Made by a program: the position numbers and the translations under genes. The notes beneath the pieces are model-generated. The model was not told the origin of the DNA and searched no databases. It saw nothing but the letters and a program-made list of their open reading frames with translations. Shown here in pieces: positions 10,968 through 22,329 of a DNA stretch of 64,000 nt. The stretch is from the NCBI GenBank assembly GCA_963556255.1, contig OY744611.1, forward strand, positions 33,617,432-33,681,431, given 5' to 3'. Positions within the stretch are counted from its first letter, which is position 1. The number at the start of each line of letters is the position of its first letter. This stretch comes from Allolobophora icterica. Lineage: Eukaryota > Annelida > Clitellata > Crassiclitellata > Lumbricidae.

Positions 10968-11275
10968 TTCCTCCTCCTCCTCCTCCTCCTCCTCCTCCTC
11001 CTCCTCCTCCTCCTCCTCCTCCTCCTCCTCCTCCTCCTCCTGCCCTTTCCTCCTCCTCCTCCCTTTCCTCCTCCTCCTCCCTTTCCTCCTCCTCCTCCCT
11101 TTCGTCCTTCTCTGCCTTTCTTCTTCCTCATTTTCTTCCCTCCTGCTGACTTATCTTCCTCTTCTTCCTTATACTCCTTTTCCTATTTTTATCCTATTCC
11201 TCAAATCTTCCTTCCATGTCCCATTTCTTCCTAGTCCTTCTCACCATTCTTCTTTTTTCTGTTCCCGCGTTCTCT
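10968..11275. repeat. (CCT)n microsatellite and pyrimidine tract
   Basis: About 24 uninterrupted CCT units, then three CCTCCTCCTCCCTTT units, then degenerate pyrimidine sequence. Confidence 0.93.
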
Positions 11276-11559
11276 GTTTTCCTCCGGTACGAAGGTAAAG
11301 ACCGTAAAGTCTTCCACTGCAACAGCCTTGTAAATGTAGGCACAAATTTCCAGTTGAAATAGTGCCAAAACCCACCTCCAGGCTCCAGATCCACTACTCT
11401 TCTTGTAAACGGAGCACTGTTCGCTTGCTTATGAAGATTTGGTTCAAACTGAACTTTTACAACATTTAAAATTGTGCAGTCTGCACTTTTAAAAGATATT
11501 AAAAGGTGCTATATTTTTAAGTATCCAGATAACTAACTAACTAACTAACTGTTACTAAT

Positions 11560-12195
11560 TTGTGAACAACTTACGATGCAATTTCCATTGCAAGAACCTT
11601 GTAAACTAAGGAGCAATTTCCATTTACCAGAGCCTTGTAAACTAAGGAGCAATTTCCATTGTAAGAACCTTGTAAACTAAGAAGCAACTTCCATTGTAAG
11701 AACCTTGCAAACTAAGGTGCAGTTTCCATTGTAAGAACCTTGCAAACTAAGGTGCAATTTCCATTGTAAGAACCTTGTAAACTAATGAGCAATTTCCATT
11801 GTAAGAACCTTGTAAACTAAGAAGCAACTTCCATTACCAGAACCTTGTAAACTAAGGAGCAATATCCATTGAAAGAACCTTGCAAACTAAGGTGCAGTTT
11901 CCATTGTAAGAACCTCGTAAACTAAGGTGCAATTTCCATTGTAAGAACCTTGTAAACTAAGTACAGTTTTCATTGCAAGAGCCTTGAACACTATAAGGTG
12001 CAATTTCCATTGCAAGAACCTAGTAAACTAAGGTGCAATTTCCATTGCAAGCACCTTGTACACTAAGGTGCCGTTTACACTGCAAGAAACTTATAAACTA
12101 AGGTGTGATTTCCATTGTAAGAACCCTGTAAACAAAAGCAGTTTCCATTGCAAGAACCTAGTAAGCTAGGGCGCAATTTCCATTGCAAGACTTAA
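11560..12195. repeat. 35-bp minisatellite, about 17 copies
   Basis: A 35-bp unit containing CAATTTCCATTGTAAGAACC and TTGTAAACTAAGG repeats about 17 times with moderate divergence. A single distant relative (TTCCACTGCAACAGCCTTG) lies about 250 bp upstream, near 11312. No coding frame survives across units. Confidence 0.93.
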
Positions 12196-12540
12196 CCCGT
12201 GTACCTCGTAAACCACGCCTTCCACTGGCTTCCCCGTTCATGGAAACACTGCGCGACCAGGCATCATCCCAAGCGTGGACAGAGGCCGCGCGCTAAGCAC
12301 ACACCGAAAGCAGGCACCGATGGAAAAGCCTTCCACTGCATTATGTATCCTTTCCATTTGTCCAGCGTTGCGGAATAACCCAATTATTCCAGCAACGGGC
12401 ACTCTCCTTACAGCAGACCAAATCAAATATTCATTAGCTAAAATCGAGTCAGGATTTCATTTCAACAGACTCGCTCGGTGCTCTTAATTAAGCCGAGAGG
12501 TCTAATAGGCGCTACCTGCGAAATTACTCGCGCCCGCGCC
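12196..12540. promoter_or_regulatory. Candidate conserved non-coding island
   Basis: Non-repetitive. It contains CCCAATTATTCCAGC, AATATTCATTAGCTAAAA and CTCTTAATTAAGCCGAG, with CpGs retained. It is bracketed by a minisatellite and a GT-rich tract. Enhancer-like by texture only. Confidence 0.3.
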
Positions 12541-12544
12541 TGCC

Positions 12545-12830
12545 TACGCGTGCTGGTCTGTTTGTTCGTGTGCGTACGTGTACGTCTGCGCGTTTGTGTT
12601 CGTGTGTTTGCACGTGTGTATTTGTAGGTACGTGTAAGTGCACGTGTAAGTGTGCTTGTATACTTTGTAGCGTGTATGTACGCGTGTATTAGCATGCATG
12701 TTTATACCTTTTTATATGTATATGTATCTGTGCTAGTGGTTTTTCGCTAGTGTTCTTATTTTTTGTGTATACATATTTTGCTGCATGTATTGTATCGGTA
12801 CGTTTGTATGTTTGCATGCGGCATTTTGAG
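12545..12830. repeat. Degenerate GTGT/GTACGTGT tract
   Basis: Interrupted GTGTGTTCGTGTG-type words grading into TATGTATATG. Frames here are shadows. Confidence 0.65.
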
Positions 12831-12899
12831 GCGTTTGCAGGCATCCACCTATCACGATTGAATATGGAAAGGAAAAGTAGGGCGATATTTACTAATTGC

Positions 12900-13690
12900 T
12901 CAACTCGAGGCACGTGCGGGTTCCCACTGATTACGACGGAAGATGTTATTAAAGTCATTGCTTCATCACCAGCGACACCGACGCGATGCGCTGTAGACGT
13001 ACTTCCAGCGTTGTTGACGAAGGAGGCTGCGGCCGCGGCGGAGGCTCTGCTGCTGGCGCGTTTAAGCGCCCGGATGTTCAACCATTCTTTTGCCACTGGT
13101 AAGTCGTTTTCCGTACAAATGGAAACAAACAATGGTCAAACAACTCCCTAAGAAAACTGGAACCGAGGAATCATCACCTGCGAACTTCAAGCCCGTCTCT
13201 AATAATTATAACACTGGTTTCAAAAATACTTGAGCTCATTGCCAACCAACAGATGATCGAGTAGGCCTATGTGAATTTCCCCTCCTTCTTCAGTTTAAGT
13301 CTGCCTAGAAGTGGGACCACTCCATGAGACTGCGCTACTTAAAGTCTTCTCGGTTGCAGTCGATGCCATACTGGTGCTGCTCTCACTACTTGACATGTTG
13401 ATTGCATTTGACACAGTCGACCACGACTTCTTAATTCAGAGTCTGTCTCGCTCGTTTGAAACCAAGGATAGAGCGCTTCATTGGCTTGAATCTCACACAA
13501 AAGGGCGCACAATCTGTTCATTTGGCAGAGGAGGAGACGTCACCAGTAGGCTGTTGCAGTAGTCAACCCTGAAGACTATGAAGCTGTTGACCTGGGTGAC
13601 GGTGATTGAGGTAGGAATGAATCTGTCAACAGCCTCATCGTCTCCACTCTCCAGGGTTGACTACTGCAACACTGCAACAGCCTACTCTGA
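12900..13690 (+). pseudogene. L2/CR1-like non-LTR RT fragment
   Basis: Collinear blocks of a non-LTR RT appear in order but in changing frames. The first is LITTEDVIKVIASSP...VDVLPALLTKE (pre-RT region, about 12925-13025). Next are PKKTGTEESSPANFKPVS (about 13147-13200), LVSKILELIANQQMIE (13214-13261) and ETALLKV with SLLDMLIAFDTVDHDFL (about 13329-13430, the first catalytic aspartate block). A trace of SRVDYCNT lies near 13653. At least three frame changes and stops make it non-functional. Confidence 0.85.
13547..13684. repeat. Inverted repeat within the RT relic
   Basis: The left arm is TAGGCTGTTGCAG then TAGTCAACCCTG (13547-13571). The right arm (13652-13684) is its reverse complement, apart from an extra 8-base ACTGCAAC duplication. 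The spacer is about 80 bp, so this is a local inverted duplication able to form a hairpin. Confidence 0.85.
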
Positions 13691-14068
13691 ATATGCGTGT
13701 GCATCTGCGAATATAAGCCTCTGTGATCGTCTGCATGTCTTTGTGTGTTTCTTTCCGAATGCAATACAGTTACCTGAAAGACAGTGACCACTCTCGCCCC
13801 TTAGCCACACTACCGGAAAAAGAAAAATCGCACTGAATACGCTAAGGTTCGGTTCACAAGAAATAACCATTCAACTTGTCTGTGTCTTACATATGTATCT
13901 GGCTGGTTATATAGCGACTTTTGAGAACCTCACACAGACCTGGTTTCTGGTTTCCATTCTGACCCATTGCACTGCACCAGGTTTCTCCAACAGACTACGA
14001 TTTTACTAATATTTCACTTGAAGCAACTAACGATCAATACTTCGACATAACCGTTCCAAATATGTCAT

Positions 14069-14092
14069 TAGATTAGATTAGATTAGATTAGA
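14069..14092. repeat. Short (ATTAG)n repeat
   Basis: Four to five ATTAG units just upstream of the MITE at 14116. Confidence 0.85.
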
Positions 14093-14115
14093 TGACGTAA
14101 GTGAACATTTGTAAA

Positions 14116-14615
14116 GGGTCATCCATAAAGGACGTCCGCAAAATGTGACCTACTTCCGACCCCTCCTTCCCCTTGTCCGCATTTTACCTTACCCTCCCCT
14201 CCCCTTTGCCGACGTCCGCACGTTATAGCCAATAATGAAAAAAAACATTGTGGCTAACGTCATTAATAAGCCACCAGTTCTATCTTATTTAAAATCACCT
14301 TATTTAAAAAGTCAACCAGTACATGCTAATTTAAACTAAAAAAGTAAGCAATGTTCAACATCAACTATCGCATTCTAAAACAACAAACACAAGTAATATT
14401 AATAGTAAGTAAATGTTTAATTACCTGCCTTTTAAAACGGTTTTAGGCAATCACCTCACTGACCTTTTCGTCTCTCGGGAAAGGTTGAAACAAGGACATG
14501 TTTAAAAAGCTATCAAATTTAGACGCGGACGTCTGACCTGGTCATAGCCTCCACCCCTTGTCCGCATCTGAATGACCCCTCCCCCTCATTGCGGACGTCC
14601 TTTATGAATGACCCC
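14116..14615. mobile_element. MITE with GGGTCAT(C/T)CATAAAGGAC ends
   Basis: The terminal inverted repeats match over about 25 bp: GGGTCATCCATAAAGGACG at the left and CGTCCTTTATGAATGACCC at the right. Subterminal CTTGTCCGCAT motifs are also inverted. The flanks share only AAA (14113-14115 and 14616-14618), so the superfamily is not hAT; a Harbinger-like 3-bp duplication is possible. The interior is AT-rich and non-coding. Confidence 0.75.
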
Positions 14616-15169
14616 AAAGCGTGACTTCAAATGAGAAAAAACTCATCAGCAGCGCCCCCTACCAAGCAGAGAAGTCCCATCATCAATCAATCAATACAGA
14701 TTTCAAGTACTGGCGGAACGTGGAAGGTGACAGACTAATTTGCTCTCACCATTGGTGCAGATCACTCAAAATGAGATCATATTAGATTTGATTAAATTCC
14801 GTCCAAGAGTCAGAGATGCTGTTTATGACAAGTAATACTGAGTTCAGCCAAAGAGGTTTTTTTGTACATCAAAAATCAGTAAATTCATTCAAAAAGTATC
14901 AGATGAGATCCAGTATTACTTCTGTATGCAATTCAAAGTAATCGACGTAGTCCAAAAGTATTCTGGAATTGTTTTGGCCCACTTGACATCTAGTCCAATT
15001 TCATGTGCCTCTATAGTATCTGAAAGATTAGAACCAGGACCTCCAGCATTGCAGTAAATGAGGAGTCACATCATCAACATAGTCCAAACCAGTGAAATGC
15101 TTGGACCCAATACATGCAGCTGAATGCCTCTGCGCACCTGTCTTCTCCATGTTCCAATTCATGATCTCA
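14616..15169. other. Unassigned stretch
   Basis: No motif recognised. Words such as AAATGAGATCATATTAG and AGATGAGATCCAGTATT suggest a very old repeat, but nothing definable. Confidence 0.5.
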
Positions 15170-15177
15170 TCCACAGG

Positions 15178-15465
15178 CAGTGGCGGCGATCTTGTTTGAC
15201 AGGTGAGGGGGACATTTTTGAACTGATCTGGTCAAAAAAGAGTTTTGAACTGATCTGGTCAAAAAAGAGGTAAAAAATTCATCGCCATGAACGGATCTGG
15301 TCAAAAAAAGGTAAACAAATTTTCACGCTCACGTGCGAAAAAAATTGATGACCTTTTTTGGTGTTTCTTAAAAATGTGGGGGTCCGATGCATGGCGTGTC
15401 CCTCCCCCCACTGTTGAAGGTCGGGAAGTCTTGTCCCCCTCGACCCCCCATCATCGCCGCCCATG
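15178..15465. mobile_element. hAT-type MITE (CAGTGGCGGCGAT ends)
   Basis: It starts CAGTGGCGGCGAT and ends ATCGCCGCCCATG, inverted. A perfect 8-bp duplication, TCCACAGG, lies at 15170-15177 and 15466-15473. The interior holds a TGAACTGATCTGGTCAAAAA motif repeated about three times and CCCCC-rich sequence. A longer family member is at 33915-34354. Confidence 0.93.
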
Positions 15466-15589
15466 TCCACAGGGCATATAGGAACACGTCTCGAGCTATA
15501 CATTCGTGTTGCATTCCTCTACACCCCTACTCCATTCCAATGTTACATCATCAATGTGAACCCCATTCCTTGCATTCATGATTCATGTA

Positions 15590-15840
15590 CAATATCAGGC
15601 CACTTGCTCAATTGTTATCTTTACTTGCAGACTTGCTTACTTTCTTAATTGCTTTCTTGTCTGCTTGCTCAATCATTAACTTTTTTACTACTCTCCTGGC
15701 TTACATGCTTCCTCCTCGCTTACTTACCGGCCTCCTGCCAAGCTTGCTTGCAACTTATCTAATCGCCTCCTTTCTTACTAACTCGCATGCTTAAGGGCTT
15801 GCTTACTTACGTTACTGACTCACTCAATCTCCTCCTACCT
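15590..15840. repeat. Degenerate CTTGCTTACT tract
   Basis: Loose repetition of GCTTACTT/CTTGCTT words over 250 bp. Confidence 0.6.
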
Positions 15841-15849
15841 ACTTACTGC

Positions 15850-16130
15850 ATTCATTGCGATTATCCTAGGGCGCCTGTTAATCCCCGGATTGCTCCGATG
15901 TTCGCCTGTAATTACAATCATCGGTCTGCGAGCAATCACAAATAGTTGAGTGGAAGAAAGTTGCGGGCGACGCTGCAGACCACGACATCGGCCGGTAACG
16001 ACGGCCGTGGGTTAAGCGCGGCCGAGCTCCTCGGCCGTCGACCGGGCGTCGCCGAGGCCGCGGGGCCGGACGGACGACCACGAACCGCGCCACCAATTAT
16101 ATGTGTAATATCGGAGCGGGAAAATCAATA
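15850..16130. promoter_or_regulatory. CpG-rich island with TAATTA motif
   Basis: GCCTGTAATTACAATCATCG and GAGCAATCACAAATAG are followed by a very CpG-rich block (about 15960-16090, with GCGCGGCCGAGC). Candidate conserved or regulatory DNA. No coding frame is convincing. Confidence 0.3.
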
Positions 16131-16179
16131 GGACTGCGACTCTGCGAGCGCCTCTCAGAGACGTCGCGAATATGGCTTA

Positions 16180-16540
16180 TCGAGCAAACGTACACAAACA
16201 TAAAGACGGACACGTACGAAAGCAAGCGTATGCAACCAAACATACATGCAGACACGACACATACATATACACACCGAAAGCGACATACACGCAAAACAGG
16301 AACAGATACACACACAAATGCGCATATAAGACACATTAATACACGCACAGTCACGTACATACGTACACATACACGCAAATATGCACACATACACGAATGG
16401 ACACACAAAAAACATGCACGCATATATACACGATGTCTTGTGCATTGTAATGGCGCCATAGAAGTCATTACATTAGAATACACATACCCACGCAGTCACG
16501 CACGCACACAGACACATCACACACAACGCCTATGCGCACT
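16180..16540. repeat. Degenerate ACAT/CACG tract
   Basis: ACACATAC, ACGCACAC and ACGTACAT words over 350 bp. Frames on both strands are shadows. Confidence 0.7.
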
Positions 16541-16559
16541 CGAAAACGGGAATAGTTCT

Positions 16560-16740
16560 GACGCGAAAGATGCGTTCGTTAATTAGGCGCGCTTCGCAAA
16601 CACCGACCGTGCGCCCAAAGCACCGGCGGAGGGCGGGCGGGAGTCGGGAGAGTCCGGGCAGCCGTGGCCTGGCTTTCCAGTAATTGACGTCGGTGGCTGA
16701 GGAGGAACTGGATCTGCAGAAACCTAGGGGTGCATCCTAG
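16560..16740. other. Non-repetitive GC-rich stretch
   Basis: Contains TTCGTTAATTAGGCGCGC and CCAGTAATTGACGTCGG. Possible regulatory DNA. Confidence 0.25.
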
Positions 16741-16861
16741 CGGTCGATGGTGGCGGTTAAGTTTTAATGACGGTCATGACTAATGCATGCCTCTGTCTAT
16801 AGTGCTTAGGTTTAGGTATAGTGTTTTTGTATGTGCGACGCTTGTGCGTGTATGTGTGTAG

Positions 16862-16998
16862 TATATGTATGTATGTGTATGTATGTATGTATGTATGTAT
16901 GTATGCATGTATGTATGTATGTATGTATGTATGTATGTATGTATGTATGTATGTATGCATATGTATGTATGTATGTATATGTATGCATGTATGTATAT
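16862..16998. repeat. (GTAT)n microsatellite
   Basis: Over 25 GTAT units with a few GCAT substitutions. Confidence 0.95.
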
Positions 16999-17059
16999 GT
17001 ATAAATGAACGAACATACTTACGTATGTGTTTTAATGTATGAACTATAATCTGTTATTT

Positions 17060-17240
17060 AAGTGCACATGTATATAGAGCCATCTCCAGAAAACTCATCA
17101 GAGGTGCTCCCCGACCTGACAATACATAACTCTGATCGCTGAGAATGGTCTTCAACCGCTGGCAAACTAAAGGCATAGAAATAAGCAGCAGCTGATGTCG
17201 CAAGGTTGCTTGGAAGTCTGTTCCAGTTTATATGATATAT
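17060..17240 (-). pseudogene. L2/CR1-type RT 3' relic
   Basis: Read on the minus strand it gives INWNRLPSNLATSAAAYF, the WN-LP motif near the C-terminus of L2/CR1-like RTs. It then ends with GGAGCACCTCTGATGAG and GGCTCTATATAC, the same 3' module as other LINE ends here. Confidence 0.5.
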
Positions 17241-17276
17241 CTGTCTATGTGTGTATGAGCGCATGTATGTATGGGG

Positions 17277-17487
17277 AGGGGGATAGAGTAATGGTAACAC
17301 TCATGGCCAGGAGAGCATAAGGTTCGCGGATCGACTCCCGTAACCTCCCTCTAGGGCGGCGCCTTGCATGGCTGCCAAACCGTGTTTAGTTAAGATTTGA
17401 TTGCACTGTCATGTTTCAATATAATCTTACTGCGTTTGTCAGTTTGAATTAATAAAGGAAATTATCATTTATTATTATTATTATTAT
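17277..17487 (+). mobile_element. tRNA-derived SINE with (ATT)n tail
   Basis: A pol III A-box-like TAGAGTAATGGTAAC (17285-17299) and a B-box-like GGATCGACTCC (17328-17338) are spaced as in tRNA. A body of about 120 bp follows, with AATAAAGGAAATTATC and an ATT tail (17468-17487). The tRNA part would not fold into a complete functional tRNA. Confidence 0.7.
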
Positions 17488-18254
17488 GTATGTCTGCATA
17501 CTGTACATGCAGACGTGTGTATTATTACAGTGAACATTTTTTAAGTGTATGCATGTTTTGTGCAAATTATATGCTGTATGCATTATTTGTATCATATACA
17601 TTTATTTATGTAACTCGTTATAACAGATGTAAATGTTATCTGTCTACAAGTCTGTATGTATACAAGTATGTTATGTACATATGTTAGCAAATGTAGGCCA
17701 GTGTCTACGTCAATCTGTGCATGTGTATCGTGTACGTTTCACGCGCGTACGATCACGTGTAGTACCTTACGCGATGACCTTACCTGACCTAATGCGATCA
17801 AGCTGGCGTGAAACCAACATAAGTGCTTGTTCGACGTAGCATCTACGCATTCCTAAAAATCCGAAACCGCGTAATCATCTTTGGAGCCCATCAACAAGCT
17901 CTGGAATTTCGCAAGACTGGGCCACACACGCACCTCCGGTGGCGAAGTGATATCAGGTACTGCAATGTCGCTTGCGCATCCATGAAGGAATTGATAAATG
18001 GAGGGGTTATATTTTCCTGGTTTTAGTCGTCCAGGCCTGCTAGAACAGAACTTATTTTCCACTGCGATACCTTTTGCCAGCACCTGTTAGTCCTTAAAAC
18101 TGCTAGAATGCATTTCAACGTTTCAAGTGGGCAAAGTTTTAGGATCTCGCCTTTCTAAAACCGATTTGCCTATGTTCCTCTGGCTCCTCTCCCCATTTGC
18201 TGTCCATTTATCTCGTGTTTTTCACAACTTCTTTACTTTCTCCATTTTTCCTTT
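17488..18254. other. Unassigned stretch
   Basis: The first 250 bp are GTAT-like decay. Around 17840-18090 is non-repetitive sequence, including CATGAAGGAATTGATAAATGG-like motifs, with no recognised gene. Confidence 0.4.
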
Positions 18255-18474
18255 ACCAATACATTTACTATACCACTTTTTACTTTACCATTTCTGTTAC
18301 CAACACCATGGAAGACACTACATAATTGCCGAGATACATATACACATGTCATACATATATACATACATACACAACTTTATCAATACACTTACTATACCAC
18401 TTTTTACTTACCATTTTTCTGTTACCAACACCATGGAAGACACTACATAATCGCCGAGATACATATACACATAC
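18255..18474. repeat. Direct duplication of about 95 bp
   Basis: The copies at about 18255-18350 and 18379-18474 share ACTATACCACTTTTTACTT and CACCATGGAAGACACTACAT, then a GAGATACATATACACAT end. Only a few differences separate them. Confidence 0.9.
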
Positions 18475-18925
18475 ATATATACATACATACACATGTATAT
18501 ACATATACAATTACACATTTACCCAACCAGATGATCAGAAAGTAAACAAACTTGGACAAAAACGGTGCATCAAAAACAAACAGCTGCCAGCCGGATCCTC
18601 GGAGCATTCTTGGACGAAAGATAACGCAGTCTTATCTCGCGAAGGATTATCTCCATCTCAGCATCGGGTTAATCCGAACATCACACCTCAACAAGCATCG
18701 GTAACCCGTATCTTAGCACACTGGAAAAATCCGAACTCCTCCCTTGTATGCCTCTCAAGATCACAGATGCCTTGCGGCAACCGTTTTTACGTGCACTGCA
18801 CGATCATCGTCTACAAAGACTGTACCAGATGTAAACCCAGACTGGATGATATCAGTACCCTTTATCGGATATAAGGTGCAAGAGACTTCATTTTCTGGAC
18901 CTCGCATGAACCGGCGAATAGTTAT
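18475..18925. other. Unassigned stretch
   Basis: Non-repetitive apart from an ACAT run at the start. The only long frame matches nothing I recognise. Confidence 0.4.
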
Positions 18926-19205
18926 CTCGCTGGGTGCCTAGATGTTCAGATATATAACGAGCTATCGCCTGATAGCCCTAGGATATCCAGCGAAATATCT
19001 GAAGAAATCCTTAAAAAAGTTAGATATCAGAAGATAAACTTCAAGACCTAGCACAGATATCTTTGGCTATCTAATAATATATAAATATATCCATCAAATT
19101 TCTAGATATCTGGGGATATCTAAATAGATATCCTCAGATATATTTCTAGTTCTGTATCTCACTATACCTTAAGATATCTAGCTAGATATATCAAGCTCGC
19201 TGGCT
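18926..19205. repeat. AGATATC-dense degenerate repeat
   Basis: The palindrome-forming words GATATC, AGATAT and ATATCT occur more than 15 times in 280 bp, often as ATCTAGATATC-like combinations. No fixed period is evident. Confidence 0.6.
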
Positions 19206-19753
19206 GAACCCATAAAATCACTACAAAATCTCTTGTGTAGCATAAACATAAATTTATTATGGGTCTATATATGACCTACAATTATATGGCCTACCTGTTG
19301 GTTGTCTTTCAAAGTACCAGACGCTGGAGTGGGTCACACCACGTGGCAGTTCCAATTCAGTCAAGTTAGATTATGCACACGAGTTAGCTTCATGGAACCA
19401 CATCCTCTACAACCAAACACATAATTTAATTTAATCTGGAAACTTCTATAGCACTATTATCGTAATAAGCATGGCAGCAGTTGGGTTTACAGGAGACAGA
19501 AATGTATCCATAAAATGTATCTCCAATGGGAAACAGTCTAGGTACACAGAGAGGGTAAAATCTATTGGTAATTGGGTATGGAGTAAACTCTACTGGGAAA
19601 TTTTTATTCATTGGCATATAGTCTGAAGTTCTGAGCCACTGGGAGTAAGACCTAAGGACAGAAGTCAAATTAGAAGAGAAAATTTATTTTCAATAGGAAT
19701 ATCGTCTGAATCAGAGCTTGAGAGACCTATGGACAAAATTAAAATGTCTGGTG
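19206..19753. other. Unassigned stretch with a possible LINE 3' end
   Basis: AAACTTCTATAGCACTATTA near 19440 resembles the minus-strand LINE end seen at 36103. The rest is unrecognised. Confidence 0.35.
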
Positions 19754-19761
19754 AAAATGTA

Positions 19762-20044
19762 CATGGGCGTCCAGAGGGGGGCAATGGGCATTTGCCCCTC
19801 CCTGGATTATGCACATATTTTACAAAAATAAGATCTTTTGATTATTACGATTATTACAACAGTCCCAACACAATTTTCAATGCGAAAAAAACACTTAATA
19901 ATTTAGGTAAAGTCCTAGACTATTATTTACTTTTAAAGTAAAACACGTGTTCTGTGTTCAAGAATAGCCATTCTTTGCAAAAACGTCATTTTTCCCCCTT
20001 ACAAAAATGTTGCACCCCCTACAAAAACCCTGCGGACACCCATG
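19762..20044. mobile_element. hAT-type MITE (CATGGGCGTCC ends)
   Basis: Left end CATGGGCGTCCAGAGGGGG; right end GGACACCCATG, inverted with one mismatch. A perfect 8-bp duplication, AAAATGTA, lies at 19754-19761 and 20045-20052. The interior is AT-rich with CCCC-rich subterminal blocks. Confidence 0.9.
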
Positions 20045-20157
20045 AAAATGTATCTTCGATGCGAGATAGTCTGGTCTCGGTGAGGCGGCAGAAGTTCTTC
20101 CTAAAAACCACTCGCTACTCAAGTGAAGTCAGAAACTGAATTTTCTAAACACGCGAG

Positions 20158-20359
20158 CATAGGCGTAATTTGTGGGGGTACGAGGGGTACCCGTACCCCC
20201 CACTTTTTGGACTGATGGGTACCGTACTCCCCAATTTTTAAACAATGCCAATCAATATTTTATTATTGAGTCTTCCCAAAGGTCGCAGTCTCTGCCTTGC
20301 TTCGTGTATGTAATAAATTGTTCCCCCCCCCCATTTTTTTGACCAAAGTTACGCCCCTG
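20158..20359 (+). mobile_element. hAT-type MITE, family copy 1 (CATAGGCGTAATTTG)
   Basis: It begins CATAGGCGTAATTTGTGGG and ends CAAAGTTACGCCCCTG. A perfect 8-bp duplication, CACGCGAG, lies at 20150-20157 and 20360-20367. A sister copy in inverted orientation lies at 50735-50937. Confidence 0.95.
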
Positions 20360-20369
20360 CACGCGAGGA

Positions 20370-20830
20370 CATGTAGAAACCGATATATGGAGGCAGACGA
20401 GAGGCAATAGGGACGGAGGTCGGACAGATGGACGAACAGGCGGACAGAGGACTGACGAAGAGAGGGACGGACAAACAAAGGAAGGGTAGGAAGGAATGAC
20501 GGATGAACAGGGTAATAAGAAGGACGAGAGAGAAAGACGAACACGGGACGAAGACAGAGGTGAACGATACAGGGACGGACGATGGACAGGGAAGGAAAGA
20601 GAGACGGACAGACAAGCAGACGATAGGACGGATAAGATACTGACGGATGCACACAGGACGAACGGACACAACGGAAGGCCTAACGGACGGATTAACAGGA
20701 ACGGTTTGGACAGACCGACGGACAGGAACGAACAGACGACTGGAAGGACGGATGGACAGGGACTGGAAGGAAGGACATGGTAGGGACGTAGCCGAGAGAG
20801 AGAGAGCGCAAGAGCGGGTGAGAGCGATGG
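20370..20830. repeat. Degenerate GGACGGACAGAC tract
   Basis: Imperfect GGAC/GACG/AGGAC tetranucleotide words over about 460 bp. Long frames on both strands are shadows. Confidence 0.75.
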
Positions 20831-20859
20831 GCGATCAATGAAAGACAAGAGCAGAATTA

Positions 20860-21165
20860 GCGACGGCTGCCGATAACAATAAACCCTGATAACCGCGCCG
20901 ACCGATAACGATGACCGCCGACCGGGTCTCCTTAACGACCGACCGACCGCCGTACGTCGTCCGTCTGGTCAGGGCTCGGAAGGGCAGCCCCCCGGGCGCC
21001 GGGACCAGCGTACACCGAAGTCCCGGTTTTGCGACGGAGAATATGAGAAATCTGAGATGTGCTTAATGGGAAAATATGTAAACACGGCGCGGGGGGAACC
21101 GTTGGACGAGGCAACCGGATTGGTGGATATGCGAAATAAGAAGTATCAATCATAAACATCTCAAG
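20860..21165. other. Non-repetitive CpG-rich stretch
   Basis: CCGATAACAATAAACCC and AACGATGACCGCCGACCGGG-like sequence, then a GC-rich core. Candidate conserved non-coding DNA. Confidence 0.25.
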
Positions 21166-21189
21166 GGTCCTACCATGCACACAGATCAA

Positions 21190-21285
21190 CTGGCTGGCTG
21201 GCTGGCTGGCTGACTGACTGACTGACTGACTGACTGACTGACTGACTGACTGACTGACTGACTGACTGACTGACTGACTGACTGA
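21190..21285. repeat. (GGCT)n then (GACT)n microsatellite
   Basis: Five GGCT units run into about 18 perfect GACT units: a compound tetranucleotide repeat with a clean unit switch. Confidence 0.97.
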
Positions 21286-22329
21286 GCGAACTGACTGACA
21301 TAAGCTTCAAGAAATTATGACAAACACTTTTACAGAGCAGCTTACCGTATAACTTATCAAACACACACCCTATAATATAACAAATTTCTTTAGCCAATTA
21401 AGAATGTCCATATAAATTTCATATTCATTAAGTACAACCTAGAGTCCTAGACCATAGCAAAGCATGAGGACCGAATACACAAGACATCACTAAACAACAT
21501 CACTCCCGTTAATGTACTTAAATGCAACATAATTGAACGGAATCAACATTGCCCACTGAAAATTTCAGCAAATCCCAATTAATGCGGAATAGCTTAAACT
21601 CTCAAAACAGAATCTGCCAACAGCACACACTATAATGTGGCTGCAACAGTCATAAACGACATGATGTTAATGCACGTTTTACACAAGTGCAAAGGTCTGG
21701 TGTCCTGTCATATTGCTGTAATGTAATCAGAACACTCCTTGACACTCCTACTTCGACACCACACTTCCCAGTTGTTTTCATTAGAAGCATGTACACAAAA
21801 TATGTTACCTTACCACTCTGCCTCCAATGAGTTTCTTAAGGGCATGCACAAAAGCATGTTACCTCTACGTTTATCACTTTAATTCCACAGCCAGACACAT
21901 ATGTGGGCCATTGTGGTATTAAGAAATACCTTATCTTCATCCACAATCACCACATACTCTTAACTGTAAAAGCAGACACTACTGTAATCAGAACACTCCT
22001 AGACATCAATTATTTCACAATAAAGCAGTCACGTTTAGTCATATAAGCGTCTGCTGATAACAGCCATTATTTTCAATAACGTGGCCACATTTGTGTTCAC
22101 TGCTTGGAGAAATTACATTCAAGCACAGAATAGATTCAAGTGTGTGGTCACAGTAGTGTCTGCTGGTAACAGAAATTATTCCTACGGCCGCACTGCGTCG
22201 ACATGCCTGCCATTCGAGTACCCTCGATACAGTTTCAGCAACACATTTATTAGCTAGAGTCAAGCGGTAGAAGACCCCAATTAGGTCGGAAATGATTGCG
22301 ATTTCTCCCGTTCTCATAACCCCCCGTAA
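21286..22329. other. Unassigned AT-rich stretch with weak internal repeats
   Basis: GTAATCAGAACACTCC occurs at about 21722 and 21980, and TCTGCTG(A/G)TAACAG at about 22051 and 22159. This hints at a very old tandem or segmental structure. No coding motif. Confidence 0.5.

Noticed and set aside
12750..13151. 133-codon frame taken as an independent gene
   Set aside because: Its C-terminal half is the pre-RT region of the L2/CR1-like relic that continues in other frames to 13560. The N-terminal part is GT-repeat shadow.
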